Shown here piece after piece: positions 1 through 11,338 of a DNA stretch of 64,000 nt. A program made the position numbers and the translations under genes. Position 1 is the first letter of the stretch. Every line of letters begins with the position of its first letter. The DNA comes from Malus domestica (taxonomy: Eukaryota; Streptophyta; Magnoliopsida; Rosales; Rosaceae): contig NC_091674.1 of the NCBI RefSeq assembly GCF_042453785.1, positions 29,089,501-29,153,500 on the forward strand, written 5' to 3'. The notes under the pieces are model-generated. The model was given only the letters and a program-made list of their open reading frames with translations. It ran no database searches and had not been told where the DNA came from.

Positions 1-182
1 AAACCTTGTTGGTTTTTAATTTTTGATCGAGGTCCCTGAAATTAATGTGATAATTTATTTCTATGTATGTTACTATATTTTTAAATTAAAAATTAGAAAT
101 TTTAGTTGTTTATATAAATGAAATTTTAAATAAAAAAAACCATAATTTGTGGGATTAAAAATATTAAAAAATAAATATACTA

Positions 183-183
183 T

Positions 184-223
<40 letters not shown>
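183..223. repeat. (TG)n(TA)n microsatellite
   Basis: A short run of TG dinucleotides passes into about 14 TA dinucleotides. It is plain simple-sequence DNA in an AT-rich intergenic stretch. Confidence 0.95.
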
Positions 224-224
<1 letters not shown>

Positions 225-226
<2 letters not shown>

Positions 227-740
227 ATGGTTACATTCATCAAAATTAACCAAAAAATTTATTGTATCAAAACATGGGTACATTCTTCAAAATCACAATA
301 AAAAAGAAGAATAAGATATTAGGCTTAATAACATTAGTAAATTTCTTCGATTAAACTTGACATGGATACATTTTAAAATCAAAGAAAAAAGAATTTACCC
401 ATATAAGTATAAAAATGGAATAGAAAAAAATTGAATAGATTTTATATAAAAAAGGGTACATTTTACATATAACAAATTGGTATATTTAAGAATGAGTACA
501 TTTTAAGATTAAAAAGTTTTACCTGAATGGGTACATATAATTAGCATGGGTACATTTAGCAAAATAAAAAGTGCAAATACAAAAAAAATATATGGGGTAC
601 AAATACAAATAAACTTTAAAAAAATATGGGCACAAAAAGAAATTAATATATGGGTACAAATTAAAACTGAAAAGAAAATTGGTACAAGTTAAAAACGAAT
701 TACAAATTAAAAATGGGTACAAACTAAAACTAAAAATATA
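225..740. repeat. Degenerate GGTACA-rich repeat field
   Basis: The words gggtacat and gggtacaa recur more than ten times at irregular spacing in very AT-rich DNA, forming a decayed satellite-like field. The antisense open frame across it (519-794) is only low-complexity Phe/Leu/Tyr/Cys and is not taken as a gene. The origin is not recognised. Confidence 0.6.
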
Positions 741-2661
741 TGACAAAAAATTTAGACATAAATATAAATATACTAATTGTAACATTTTTAACATTAAATG
801 AATATATTTAGAAATAAAAAATATTTATTATTGAAATAATTAATGATGTTATTAATACCCAAGGATCTTGATCCAAATTTGAAAATGAATAAGATTTTAA
901 TCAATGAAGTAGTAAAATGAAGGATAAGAATCTAATTTTTTTTTTTTAAAAACCTAATAAGGTCAAAATTGTCATTACATAGTAGAGTAAATAAGTCATT
1001 TAATATTAAATTTTAATGTGAGGTGCATTCAACATTTTGTGGGGTGTTAATATAAAAACCCAAAAATAATTCAAAACCATTTTTTTTCCTGCTTGCAAAG
1101 CCCTCATGAAGAAGTTGCATTTACCAGGAACGTTAAAATGATAGTAAATCTAACATTACGTATTTTAAGTTTCTTAAATAATATTGCATGATTTGTTTGA
1201 AATATTATCATGTTGACGTTCTTGTTTCATAGAAGTCCCTCCCATTCTCTTGAGAATTCATTGTTATTTTGGAAAGCAATGAAGTTTTTGGCAGATGTGC
1301 TAATTTTGGTGCAATGAATAGTAGTTTTACGTGGTGGGACTTGGTACCTGATTTTGCTAATGGGTCCGTGTCGGGCTTCCATTCTTCCGTTCGAGATCAT
1401 GAGGAGCAAATTGTTGTTGCGGAGGTAGATACTAGCAGCGAAACTTAAGCAGCAAAATTATGGAAAATCAATTTCAGGTGACCGAAGCTGAAGAATTCTT
1501 AAACTAGAATATATGGTTTTCGTTAATTGTTTTTAGCGGGTATTGGCCTAGTCCCCCCGCTTGTTTTACTTTTCCTTTTTTCTTCATATTATTAATAAAA
1601 TCTAATAGAGAGGGGACGGGCTGGGGTTTTTTGGGTACAATGGTCTTTTCTCCTTTGGGGGAGGTTGGTGCCTTGCACATGACTGTTGAATATCTAATCT
1701 CGCCTAATCCGTCTCTACAAAAAAAAAATGAAAATTTTTTTTTGAGTACTTCCATATGGGTAAATAATTTTCACACACTTCTCATCTACACATCCTGATC
1801 ATTTGAAGTGTTTTTTTTCTTTAGAATTTACTTGTATTTTAACTAAAGATTAGTTTCAAGATCATTTTATCGAAAATGCTTTCAGCGTTGCTAAACACAC
1901 TTTCAAATAAGCCAAAAAAATAAGCATTAATGTGCATAATTAGACAAAAATAATGTGAAAATCATTTCCTCAGTTTAGGCTTTGCTAAAACAAATAAAAA
2001 AGGTCAAAGCTAGCTGTTAGTAATGGGTCATCAAAACCTTTTTGAACCCCGCCAATGAAATAGTCAATTTTTTTAGCACGTTTGTTATATAGTCGAATCA
2101 GTTATCGCTCTTCCTTTTTGTTTCTAGGCAAGAGAATCTCTCACTTTCAAAATTTTTACTATTTTATTAACTTTAAACTAATATCTTCATATGACATGAT
2201 TAGTTCTAATCAAATTTATAATGATGGTAATTATGTAGACGTGCATATTCCAAGTCATGGACAAAGAATTGTTTTTCCAAGTCAACTCACGGGTTGTAAC
2301 TAAAGATGGCAAGTCATAGTCCAAATTTTAAGGCTATCTCTAGTTACGGAGGACTAAATTTTGTTCCTCTTCATATTTATTATTATTTTTGGCCAAATTT
2401 TTTGGTACTACATGTTGCCTGCCATCAAGTTAAAACTTAGTATGGTTCTTTCAGCTCTATTCCTTTAGCTTTTTGGTTGGAGACTGATTTTGTCAACGTC
2501 AATTTTAAAGCTAAATGTGACCTATAATCCTTAGTGAAGAGGACCTAAGCACAGCTTAAATATTGTATGACATAAAAAAAAATTATTGTTTCACCAAATA
2601 TAGTAAATAAAATAGATTTATAAATTTTTGTAGTTACGATTACACTATAACTCCCTAAGAT
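741..2661. other. Intergenic, no supported gene
   Basis: AT-rich DNA. A slightly more GC-rich patch at about 1220-1760 has two short minus-strand frames (60 and 83 codons) without a recognisable domain. It could be an old exon or transposon relic, but nothing supports a call. Confidence 0.6.
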
Positions 2662-2838
2662 TTTTTTTTTTAGTACATCGATATTTTTACACTAGGGGAG
2701 TGGGGAGTTCGGCTAACCCACACAATGGGCAACCTAATTTGGTATCGAATTCGCCATCCACGAGATTCGAACCTAAGACCTCTCACTTCCAAGTGAAGAG
2801 AAATATTACCATACCATAGTACTAAATGGCCCCTGAGA
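2662..2838 (-). mobile_element. tRNA-derived SINE, family A copy 1
   Basis: Read on the minus strand, this begins with an A-box-like stretch and then a B-box, GGTTCGAATCTC, inside 'gtgagaggtcttaggttcg'. A body containing 'gataccaaattaggttgccc' follows, and it ends in a pyrimidine-rich tail. Related copies lie at 12072-12236, 17128-17287, 59628-59777 and 60112-60240. An internal RNA polymerase III promoter plus dispersed copies is the hallmark of a tRNA-derived SINE. Ends are approximate; a possible imperfect target duplication (ccctaagatt / cccctgagatt) flanks it. Confidence 0.75.
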
Positions 2839-3745
2839 TTTATTATATTTTCACAAAAAACCTCACGTTTGAGAAATAACACTAACACCCTTTGAGATTT
2901 TAATTTACTTTTATATCACCCCCTCAAAGATAAATTTACCCTTACAACTAATTACATAAAATTAAAAACTTTATAATAAATAGAAAATCAAGACAAATTA
3001 AAAGGTTCGCATTAAACATAAAACAGTAAAAGAAAAGAAATTAAAAAAAATAAACCCTAGCATCTTCTTCCCTATCTCTTCTTGTTTTTTATTGTCGGCA
3101 ATACAAACCAAAAGCTAGTTTGACTATCCATTTTCAGCATCCATCGACACATATTGTTGCTCCCCAGTAACCTCTCCTAAAATGCCTTGCGAGTGGGCCA
3201 GCAACATTTCTCTATCTTTTTAGTGCTCTTTCTAAGCCATGTCTTCAACAAAAAGAAAACATATCTCAATTGCAGCCAGTGATTCTCCGTCTTGTTTATT
3301 CTTGTTATTTTTGTTGCTCTTTTGATTTTCGCGTGCATGTAAAGGATCAACTATAATGACCAGAATTCACCATCAAATTAGGTGTCATTGTAGATCATCT
3401 CCATCAATCCAATCACACTAAGAGCAATCATACAATTTTAGCCTTCTTAAAACAAAAATGTTAAGGATACTCTTTTAAAGTAAGATTGTTCATGAATTCT
3501 CTGCAACCTCATGTTTTTTATACTATATTTTATAATGTTGATCCGTGAATTGACATTAAATTGTAAGAGTCCATGATGTTGCCCACTTGAGAGTCTCTTT
3601 AGCATTTCCTTTTTAAGGTGATGCTAGGGAGATAAATTTTGTAAACTAAATGATATGAAAGTTGCCGGTTAAATTATAACCTAAGTGTTGAATAACGTGT
3701 TTATTTCTTATTGGTGCGCAATACATTTTGTCAAAATACGGTAAA
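2839..3745. other. Intergenic; MITE-like fragment at its right end
   Basis: No gene seen. At about 3615-3730 the sequence 'ggtgatgctagggaga' followed by 'ttgtaaactaaatgat' matches the left arm of the repeat at 45472-45633, so a second relic of that small family lies here. Confidence 0.5.
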
Positions 3746-3977
3746 CCTTAGGGGATGAGGATCCTCTCCGGATCCTCTTTGTGGAAATCCTAGGGATCCT
3801 CACATCCTAATCATTCATCGTATATCGTACGGTCAATTTTCTTCAAGTATTATTTGTGTTTAATTTGTAAATAAAAAAATTAAATGAGTTTTGACCGCAC
3901 GATGTACGATTAATGTCTAAGATGTGAGGATCCCTAAATCTCTGCCATTTAGATTCAGATAGAATCCAAATCAAACC
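3746..3977. mobile_element. Palindromic MITE, GGATCC-stem family, copy A
   Basis: Long inverted arms: 'ccggatcctctttgtgg' and 'cctagggatcctcacatc' on the left answer 'gatgtgaggatcccta' on the right, around an AT-rich core. The inner arm contains 'tcgtatatcgtacggtc', paired with 'gaccgcacgatgtacga'. Two further copies share the same arm words at 12331-12590 and 28276-28492. It is a non-coding fold-back element; the superfamily is not determined. Confidence 0.7.
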
Positions 3978-5136
3978 TTAAGGAGTGTCAATGTAATTAT
4001 CCTGCATATTTTACCTGACCTTGATTTCCTTTGAATTTTGGAATATGTGCAAAACTTCAGCTAGAATAGCATATATTCCCACGTGTTTTTTCTCAAACAA
4101 GATTTTTTCATAATCGTTATTAAAAAGGATGTGTGTACTATTCACACATATTTTTTTTATTTTTCGCATACATATTTTTATACTTTTCACATACATATCT
4201 CAATTTTAAATATAGAATCGCATGAATAGAAAAATATCAAACGACAAAAGGTAACAAAAGATGTGTACATAACATCATCTTTATTACTCATCTTTATTAC
4301 AATTCATATACATGACCTGTTTATTCGCTCTTCTGTGGTTGTTATCGTAACGAAATATTATATTATTACAATTAAAAGTAGAAAACATATAGGAGCCAGT
4401 CATATTAGGACACCTAAGTTATCTGGCGACAAAAGAAAGATGAGAACAAAATCATCATGGTGACACTGTGGTAGTGGTACCACTACCACAAAGGATCATC
4501 AACACCTTGTGGTGGTTACTCTTTTGGGATAAATGCTTTGGATATTTTACAAACGGCAGGGCTCTTTACCTTTTATTAACTCATCACTTTACACCATAAA
4601 ACTCAATTTTCGCTTTATTCTAATCGATCTCTATCTATTCAATAAATTACACTGACATAGAAGGGTAATAAAGTAGGAAACTTTAACCAAAAGCTCCTAG
4701 TACTGTTTATTTTAACGAAAAATCATATTTTTACACTAAAAAATCAATATTTATATTATTCACTTTACCTTTTATTTTGTACTTATCACCAAAACTCAAA
4801 GTTTTCAAACAATTTTGATTAGTTTTCTAATAAAGTAATTTCATTCTAAGTGTCAGTACCATTCTCTTTGGTGACGTGGCAATAAAAATAAAAAAATAAT
4901 AAACCCACCTCCTCCGCGTGCCCACTCTTCCCCTCCCCACTCCACTTACAATCACGAAATATTTTTCTAAATAGTCAAAATTGGACCTTTATTTTCAAAA
5001 ATATCAGTTTTTATATATAAAAAAAAGCATATATAGCCAAAAATGAACTTCAAAAGACTTAAATACCCTCATCGCATATGAGCTCGTGGGATTTTTTCTC
5101 TCCGTACCTAGTAATTGTTCAATTCACGTATATATG
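3978..5136. other. Intergenic, with one perfect palindrome
   Basis: No gene supported. It contains the 24-bp palindrome at 4467-4490 and AT-rich filler up to the target site of the LTR element. Confidence 0.6.
4467..4490. repeat. 24-bp perfect palindrome
   Basis: Left half tgtggtagtggt is followed directly by its exact reverse complement, with no loop. It could extrude as a cruciform or bind a dimeric protein, but no gene lies close and chance cannot be excluded. Confidence 0.9.
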
Positions 5137-5141
5137 CAGAT

Positions 5142-5517
5142 TGTTGTAAAATCGACGGTGGGTGCAGTGGAATAAATGAAACAAGACACAAAATTTACGA
5201 GGTTCCTCTACAGTCAGTGTGACTGGAGTACGTCCTCGGGGCAGCAGTGGTGCTTTCATTATAATCTGAAATAATAGGAGTACAAAGATAACCCTCTCTA
5301 TTATCTCATCTCATCTTCCTCTATTCTCTCTCTTCCTCTTCCTTCCTTCCTCTCTTTCTTTCCCGTGAACTCCCCTCACTTCATTCATCTTCTTCCTTTA
5401 TATAAACAAAAGAAAGCACTATTCACTTTACAAATTTTCCACAAATGAATAGTGAAAATACTGTGCATAAATAGTAACAAACTATTCATGTGGACCATCC
5501 ACATAATATTTACAACA
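5142..5517 (-). repeat. 3' LTR of the Copia-type element
   Basis: This 376-bp LTR has TG...CA ends. On the given strand it starts tgttgtaaaatcgacgg and ends aatatttacaaca. It contains a CT/CTTC-rich tract and the motif cctttatataaac. It is nearly identical to 10939-11333. Confidence 0.93.
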
Positions 5518-5530
5518 CTCCCCCTTGGAT
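5518..5530 (-). other. Polypurine tract of the LTR element
   Basis: On the minus strand the bases next to the 3' LTR read ccaagggggag directly before TGTTG. This is the expected position and composition of the plus-strand primer, and it agrees with the minus orientation of the element. Confidence 0.8.
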
Positions 5531-6674
5531 GGCCACAAGTCTTCGATTGACTCGTTTAAATCTTGATCTGTCTTGGATGCTCCCCCTGATGAGTATCTCC
5601 CCCTGATCTCAAATCATTTAGGTTGATCGTTGATTGTTCTGCTTTAGTCTCTTAGTAAGAAGAATTGCTAAAAGAGTTGCTTTACTTATTGTTAACTTTC
5701 CACAGCCTTTTTCTTGAACTGGGTTGTAGGACTTTCTGCTAGACTAGCATTGAAGATCGGAATTTACTCCTTTTATCTGGAGCGGAATTTGATTCAAGAG
5801 TAATGAACACTTGATCTTGAATCGGACTTGTGATTTCTTCAAGGACCTTCGAGGCTTGATCTTGAATGAAATTGGACCATGAGGAGCTTCATGTGGCAAG
5901 TGATCTTCAGTTTTGTCAGGGATGAATCAGCACGCGTTTGTTGCGCTTGTCTCCACATGCTTCAATGTATCATTTTCACTTTCCTTACTTGCTCCCCTTG
6001 CTTAAGTAGTATTTTCCCTGCTTTTCCCCCATGCATGTGTGGCATCTTCTCCAGCAGTATTTGCCCTCTGATGCCGGAGTGGAGTGCAACCCTTGCATTT
6101 GGATGGTTCATCACTTCTTGGTGACTGGAGACCCAGCTCCAACCGTTGAAGATGACTACTCGAGAGCAACATTAGGTAAGCAATCAGGAAAGGTTCCAGG
6201 CAGTCGGTTCCTTACCGGGAGTTTGAGTGGAGGTTTCGACATATTGCTTTCTTTATTCTTGTCTTCGCAGGCAAGAACATGGACAAAGGAAAGGACAGGG
6301 AGATTGCATGATATGAGATAATCTTGCTCTGGTCCCTGAAGATATGTGATAATCTTGCCCTGGTGTGACATGTTTGAAGAGGTATTCTCGGAGAGGAAGA
6401 AAACTGAGTATTTCGAGATGCTATGTTGAAGATGCATTCTCGGAGATGAGGAAGAGTTAGGTATTCTTGCAGAGTTGCAGGTCTGCCTTGTTATGAAGAA
6501 CAGAGGTCGACATATATAGAGATTTCCCAATAGCAAGTGGTGGTGCTGTGCTTTTACTCTTGTCAGCAACTGTGGTGTAAATAGAACAGTAAGATTTACG
6601 CGGTTTCAACTTTGTTAGAGATCTTTGACAAAATTGCACGCGACATCTGAAAAAGTTGGGATTACGTCTGAAAA

Positions 6675-7508
6675 ATGCCAACGAACTTTATTCAGGAAAA
6701 TCTGGCTTTTGAAATTCGGAGAGCGGTGCCTCTTCGATCTTTGAACAAGTGGTTCTGCTGCCTCTTCTTTTATAGAAACATCAATTGTGTTCAAGAGTAT
6801 GCTCAGAAAGTTGCTGCCTGTAGAAATTTCCTCTATCTTGCACTTCTGAAATTTTATTTGACCTCTGTTTTTCCTTCATCATTTCTGAAAATGACTTGCC
6901 CATCTAACATTTGCTTAGATTTGAGTCTTATGAGTGATACAGACGAGCAGCGTCAGGATAATATATGGCGCCCGTCCTTCTTATCTTCTAATGGTCCTCT
7001 TACGGTTGGGGACTCTATGATGAAGAATAACATAACCGCTACTGTGGTAGCTAGGAATCTTTTCACTCCAAGGGATAACAAGATCCTTTCAGAACGGTCT
7101 GAATAGTCGGCCGTTCAAGACTCCTTGGCTCTCAGTGTTCAGTGTGCTGGCTCTGTGTCCAATATGGGCCAACGCCTACTTGCTCAAACTCGCCAAGTTG
7201 AATCATTAATGGCGGAGGTGGCAAGTCTTAAACAAGAGATCAGAGGGCTCAAGCACGAGAATAGGGTGTTACACGTGCTTGCAAATAGTTACTCTACGAG
7301 CATGAAAAGAAAGCTCGTCCAACTGCAGGAATCCGAAAGTCGGATTCAAAGTGATCACCAGAGGTTCGTTGCTAGATTCCGAAAGCAACTGATGCCTTCC
7401 CCTTCTGGTGTTTTGCTAAGTACTGGGGTACCACATGATCAATCTCCAGTACCTCCCCCTTCTGGGGTACTTTCGAGTACTGAGGCTTCACATGAGCAAC
7501 CTTTGTGA
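6675..7508 (+). pseudogene. Plus-strand coiled-coil ORF lying antisense inside the LTR element
   Basis: This region codes on the plus strand, opposite to the LTR element. The downstream part includes an aug-like start near 7125 and a strongly heptad-like stretch (SLMAEVASLKQEI, then GLKHENRVLH), a basic patch (MKRKLVQ) and a tail of repeated Pro/Ser-rich units containing PSGVL. The upstream part has DNKILSERSE-type sequence. From memory, similar proteins are annotated many times in Rosaceae genomes as uncharacterised, repeat-associated ORFs. A polyadenylation-like AATAAATAAGC lies about 60 bp after the end. The reading is broken about once as it stands. It may be an antisense gene of this element family or a nested fragment; no function is assigned. 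Confidence 0.55.
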
Positions 7509-7856
7509 AGGCTCCATCCTGTTTGTTTGTTTTAACTCATGTGTATGTATATATCTGTAATTTCTTGGAGATATTAATAAATAAGCTTTATTTCATTCAA
7601 TGTATTGTGCCAAATACAATAAAGCATATACTTCACTAAGATGTGGTACTTCTGGACCAAATATTAATTTATCTTTACCCTCACGAAGATAAATGATCAT
7701 TCTTAGTGTCTTCATCATATGAGTATTCAACTCATAATCTTCAATCCATATGGTTCTTTTAATATCATAAATATCATGGATAAGATTCGTGTTGGTAGAT
7801 TGTTCGATCTGCAGCTCGAGACAATAATTCCTTCAACACTTTATAATTTTTTTTTA

Positions 7857-9752
7857 GACTCTTCAGGAGTCCCAATTTAATATCATCAACTCTTCAAGAG
7901 TTCTAATTTAATGTCATTGACTCTTGCAAGAGATTTTAGTATGTTGCAACAATATTATAATGATAGTACTCACTAAGGCAATTTATATCATTCATTGGTA
8001 TTGAGTACATATTTTATGTTTTACCCTTCAGAGGCTTACTTCAAGCAATTTGAATCCTTCAAGGGTTTTCTATACTTCATGACACATTTTCCTTTGGAAT
8101 TTATACAGAGCAATTTGCTCCCATGTATACTTGAGGGATTTACTTATGGAGATATAATGTGGGCGACTCACAACCCTTCGTATATAATTCTCCATTCATA
8201 TGAACTCGTTTACAACCTTGTGTCATATCATGTAAGTGTATTACACTGTATTACAAATGCCCATATATAACCTCCTTGGTTCAACATCTTTTGGCTATTT
8301 GTATTGTATTCAAATATATATAGGTTCATTTGTCCACGTTCTTACAAAATTGTAATGGAATTGCCTTTCTCCATTTTGGCCAATAATTTTTCTTTTGTCG
8401 ACGAACAAAAGAACGTGACTCAATATTAACACAGCTCATTGATGAATTTAGTAGCTACTTGTAAAAACCAAAATTACCATTGGTTATCATCAATCATTGA
8501 TCCCATATTCTCATGTGCATGCGCATGCATAAAAGCTTTTCATTTCTTTGGATATCCATTGCCTCTTCAAGGGCATTACACTATCTCTTCCAGGATAGTC
8601 ATAGTTTAGAGAATACGGATCATAACCTCTTCTTGAGCGTTATAGAGCTTGGATTTTAATCTCCACTTCCAAGAGTTGAGTCATTTAGAACCTATACGTC
8701 AATCATGCTTCATGCATGAGACATCAATATTCCCATGTATGTGGATTGTCCTATCTGGGACGTGTATCCACGCGGCGACTGTCATGCTTCTGGCATGCAA
8801 CAGTTATGCTTCGGGAATGCAATAGTTCAGTAGTGCCATATTATTCTTCTTTCGAATAACTGAACCTTTTGAGTTTAAAAATCTGCCACGCTTCAGGCGT
8901 GCAACAGATAAATCATTTAATGTCTCATTATTTTATCCAACAGAGACATCAATTCTTGTAGGCACATTTGCAGTAAGTATATATGATTTCATCACTTTCG
9001 TTGCATCATTCAATTATTCATATTTTCATTTTCTTATTGATTGCTTCGTGAATCAAAATAAGACAAATTCTCTTCGTTCTTCTGGAACGGTCTTTTCTCA
9101 TTATTCTTTTGGAATGATATTTTCTCATCGTTCTTCTGGAACGATATTATTTTCTCCCCCTAATGTCAGGAAAATTGTCTTATCAAAATGACAGTCCGCA
9201 AACCAAGCGGTAAATATATCCCCAGTCAAGGGTTCTAAATATTGAATGATAGATGATAAATCAAATCCAACATAAATTTCCAGTTTTGCGTTGATGCCTT
9301 ATTTTAGTATGTTGTGGCAATGCAATAGGCACATTGATAACACAACCAAAAACTCATAACTGTATAATGTTTGGCTTGTGCCCAAACACAAGTTGTACTG
9401 AGTAGTATTGATGGTTGGAAACTGGTCTCATCCGAACTTAATAATGCGTCATGTAAAATGACATGTCCCCATGTAGAAAACTGGTAATTTCGTTTTCATG
9501 AGCAGAGCGTGGGTAATCAATTTCATCCGCTTAATAAATGCTTCTGCTAAACCATTTTTAAGTATGGACATAAGGAACTTCTGGTCCTTATTAAATAGTC
9601 TATGGACTGAGACTTTTATGACCTTTATTATAATTAAGTTGAGGCACTGTGGCACTTCAAACTTAAGGTACTCATCAAGGAATTTCATGTCCTGATCTTC
9701 AGGATCAAAGGACTTCATGCCTGATCTTTTTGTATGATGGAACTTCGGGTCC
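7857..9752. repeat. Series of short hairpins with CTTCNGG cores
   Basis: At least ten short inverted repeats share a CTTC(A/T/G)GG or CTTCAAG loop but have different stems. Clear examples are 7857-7871, 7888-7902, 8783-8797, 8887-8901, 9075-9089, 9129-9143, 9572-9589, 9694-9706 and 9739-9752. Related forms lie at 7921-7932, 8053-8067, 8560-8575, 8581-8598 and 9103-9115. Stems are 4-6 bp. They lie in the interior of the LTR element where pol sequence would be expected. Confidence 0.75.
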
Positions 9753-9760
9753 AATCATTT
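9140..9760 (-). pseudogene. Copia integrase / reverse-transcriptase junction relic
   Basis: Minus-strand translation shows GLAEAFIKRMKLI followed by a KTKLPV stretch, typical of the end of a Copia integrase core. Nearer the left it shows IIQYLEPLTGDIF followed by WFADCHFD, typical of the linker before reverse transcriptase. Both are known from plant Copia polyproteins. Only this segment of pol is recognisable, and it carries several breaks. Confidence 0.8.
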
Positions 9761-9861
9761 TATATGATGAGGATCAAGAAACTGTAGGTTCTGATCTGAT
9801 CAAGGAACTTTGGGTCTTATATATACTCATTGTAACAAAAGATAAGTACAATAAATAAATT

Positions 9862-10165
9862 AAAGCAATAGGCGGTAATTTCAGCCATAATGAATAAATT
9901 GCATTTAAATAAATAAAGCTTGTGACAAGGGCTTTAATTCAGCACCATTAAAACTTAAAGCAATAGGCGGTAAAACCGTCCATGGTAAATAAATTGCTTT
10001 AAAGTAAATAAAGCTTGTGACAAGGGCTTTGATTCAGCACCATTCACATAAATATCAAAGCTTTAAAGCAAAGGGTAATAATTCTACCCACTGTAAATAA
10101 ATTGCTTTAAATAAGTAGAACTTGTGACATGGGCTTTAAACCAACACCATGCACATAAATATGCC
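9862..10165. repeat. Three-copy tandem repeat (about 96-107 bp unit)
   Basis: Units begin 'aaagcaataggcggtaa' at 9862 and 9958 and 'aaagcaaagggtaata' at 10065. Each contains 'agcttgtgacaagggcttt' or a close variant. It lies in the non-coding interior of the LTR element, between the 5' LTR and the pol relic. Confidence 0.85.
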
Positions 10166-10920
10166 AAAACATAAAATGCAATGATTAAGTCCTCATGTTT
10201 TGCTTTTTCATTTTCTTGGTCTGCCACTTCTTTTGTTTCATCCCTTTTATTTTTATTATTATTTCACAGTTCGAAGTCATTTTGGTTACTCAGTAAATAA
10301 TAGTAACAATAAGTTCCAATTGGTGTTCCTCTTCCGGTGAGTTTCGAAAAAGTCGAAACGATTCCCATAAGTTTTGGAGTCAAGAGTGTCTGCAACTTAT
10401 GAGAAGATCAAACCGTTAGATTTAGTTCAAAATTTAGTATGATATGGATAAGAGGATACCAAACAACTTTCATGAAGAAACAATTTCGATTTGAACTACC
10501 GAAATGGAGTTTTGGTACTCATAAGGTGGCTGCCCAGTTTTCTGCGGAAATTGGAAACGGGTTTGGTATTTCAGACATCTGCGACGATCGCACCGTTAAC
10601 ATTTTCTGAAATTTTGATATGTTGTAGATACTGAGCAGACGAACAACTTTCAAGAAGAAAGTATTTCAATCCGAGGTCCGCAAGTTGGAGTTCCGAGGCT
10701 ATTTACATGGCTGTCAAATTCTCTTACAAATTTTGAGTCTTTTACTCTTTTGCTTCTGCAAAGGATGATATACAGTCATATAACAATATATATAGTTGCT
10801 TCAAGAAAATCAATTGTACTGAGATTTGAAGATGAAATGAAATTTTTTTCTTATCTATGAGATTCCAGCTGGAGGAGGTGAACATGATTTGTGGCGTTGT
10901 GCTTTCCACTGACATGAGAG

Positions 10921-10938
10921 CTTCTCGTGCTGATAACG
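10921..10938 (-). other. Primer-binding-type site of the LTR element
   Basis: On the minus strand the first internal bases after the 5' LTR read cgttatcagcacgagaag. This phrase follows the 5' LTR in many plant Copia elements and resembles the TGGTATCAGAGC site for initiator tRNA-Met. The exact primer tRNA is not established. Confidence 0.6.
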
Positions 10939-11333
10939 TGTTGTAAAATCGACGGTGGGTGCAGTGGAATAAATGAAACAAGACACAAAATTTACGAGGT
11001 TCCTCTACAGTCAGTGTGACTGGAGTACGTCCTCGGGGCAGCAGTGGTGCTTTCATTATAATATGAAATAATAGGAGTACAAAGATAACTCTCTCTATTA
11101 TCTCCTCTCATCTTCCTCTATTCTCTCTCTTCCTCTTCCTTCTCTCTCTTCCTCTTCCTTCCTTCCTCTCTTTCTTTCCCGTGAACTCCCCTCACTTCAT
11201 TCATCTTCTTCCTTTATATAAACAAAAGAAAGCACTATTCACTTTACAAAGTTTCCACAAATGAATAGTGAAAATACTGTGCATAAATAGTAACAAACTA
11301 TTCATGTGGACCATCCACATAATATTTACAACA
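10939..11333 (-). repeat. 5' LTR of the Copia-type element
   Basis: 395 bp, matching the 5142-5517 LTR over its whole length, with one extra 19-bp unit in the CTCTTCCTCTTCC tract and about four substitutions. The same TG...CA ends are present. Flanked on the right by target duplication cagat (11334-11338). Confidence 0.93.
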
Positions 11334-11338
11334 CAGAT

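Larger units (their letters stand above)
5142..11333 (-). mobile_element. Copia-type LTR retrotransposon, non-autonomous and coding-broken
   Basis: A 6.19-kb LTR element lying on the minus strand. Its two LTRs (10939-11333 as 5' LTR, 5142-5517 as 3' LTR) begin TGTTGTAAATATT and end TTTTACAACA when read in element sense. A 5-bp target duplication, cagat, flanks it at 5137-5141 and 11334-11338. A primer-binding-type sequence (10921-10938) and a purine tract (beside 5518) fix the orientation. Inside, only a short integrase-to-reverse-transcriptase junction of Copia type can be recognised (about 9140-9760), and it is broken. No gag, protease or complete reverse transcriptase was seen. The LTRs differ by about four substitutions plus one 19-bp tandem-repeat difference, so the insertion looks recent (well under a few million years, by ordinary plant rates). 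The element was therefore probably mobilised in trans. Confidence 0.9.

Noticed and set aside
519-794. 91-codon minus-strand frame
   Set aside because: It lies in a degenerate GGTACA repeat field and encodes only low-complexity Phe/Leu/Tyr/Cys.
9498-9695. 65-codon plus-strand frame
   Set aside because: Antisense to the Copia integrase relic, which explains the region better.
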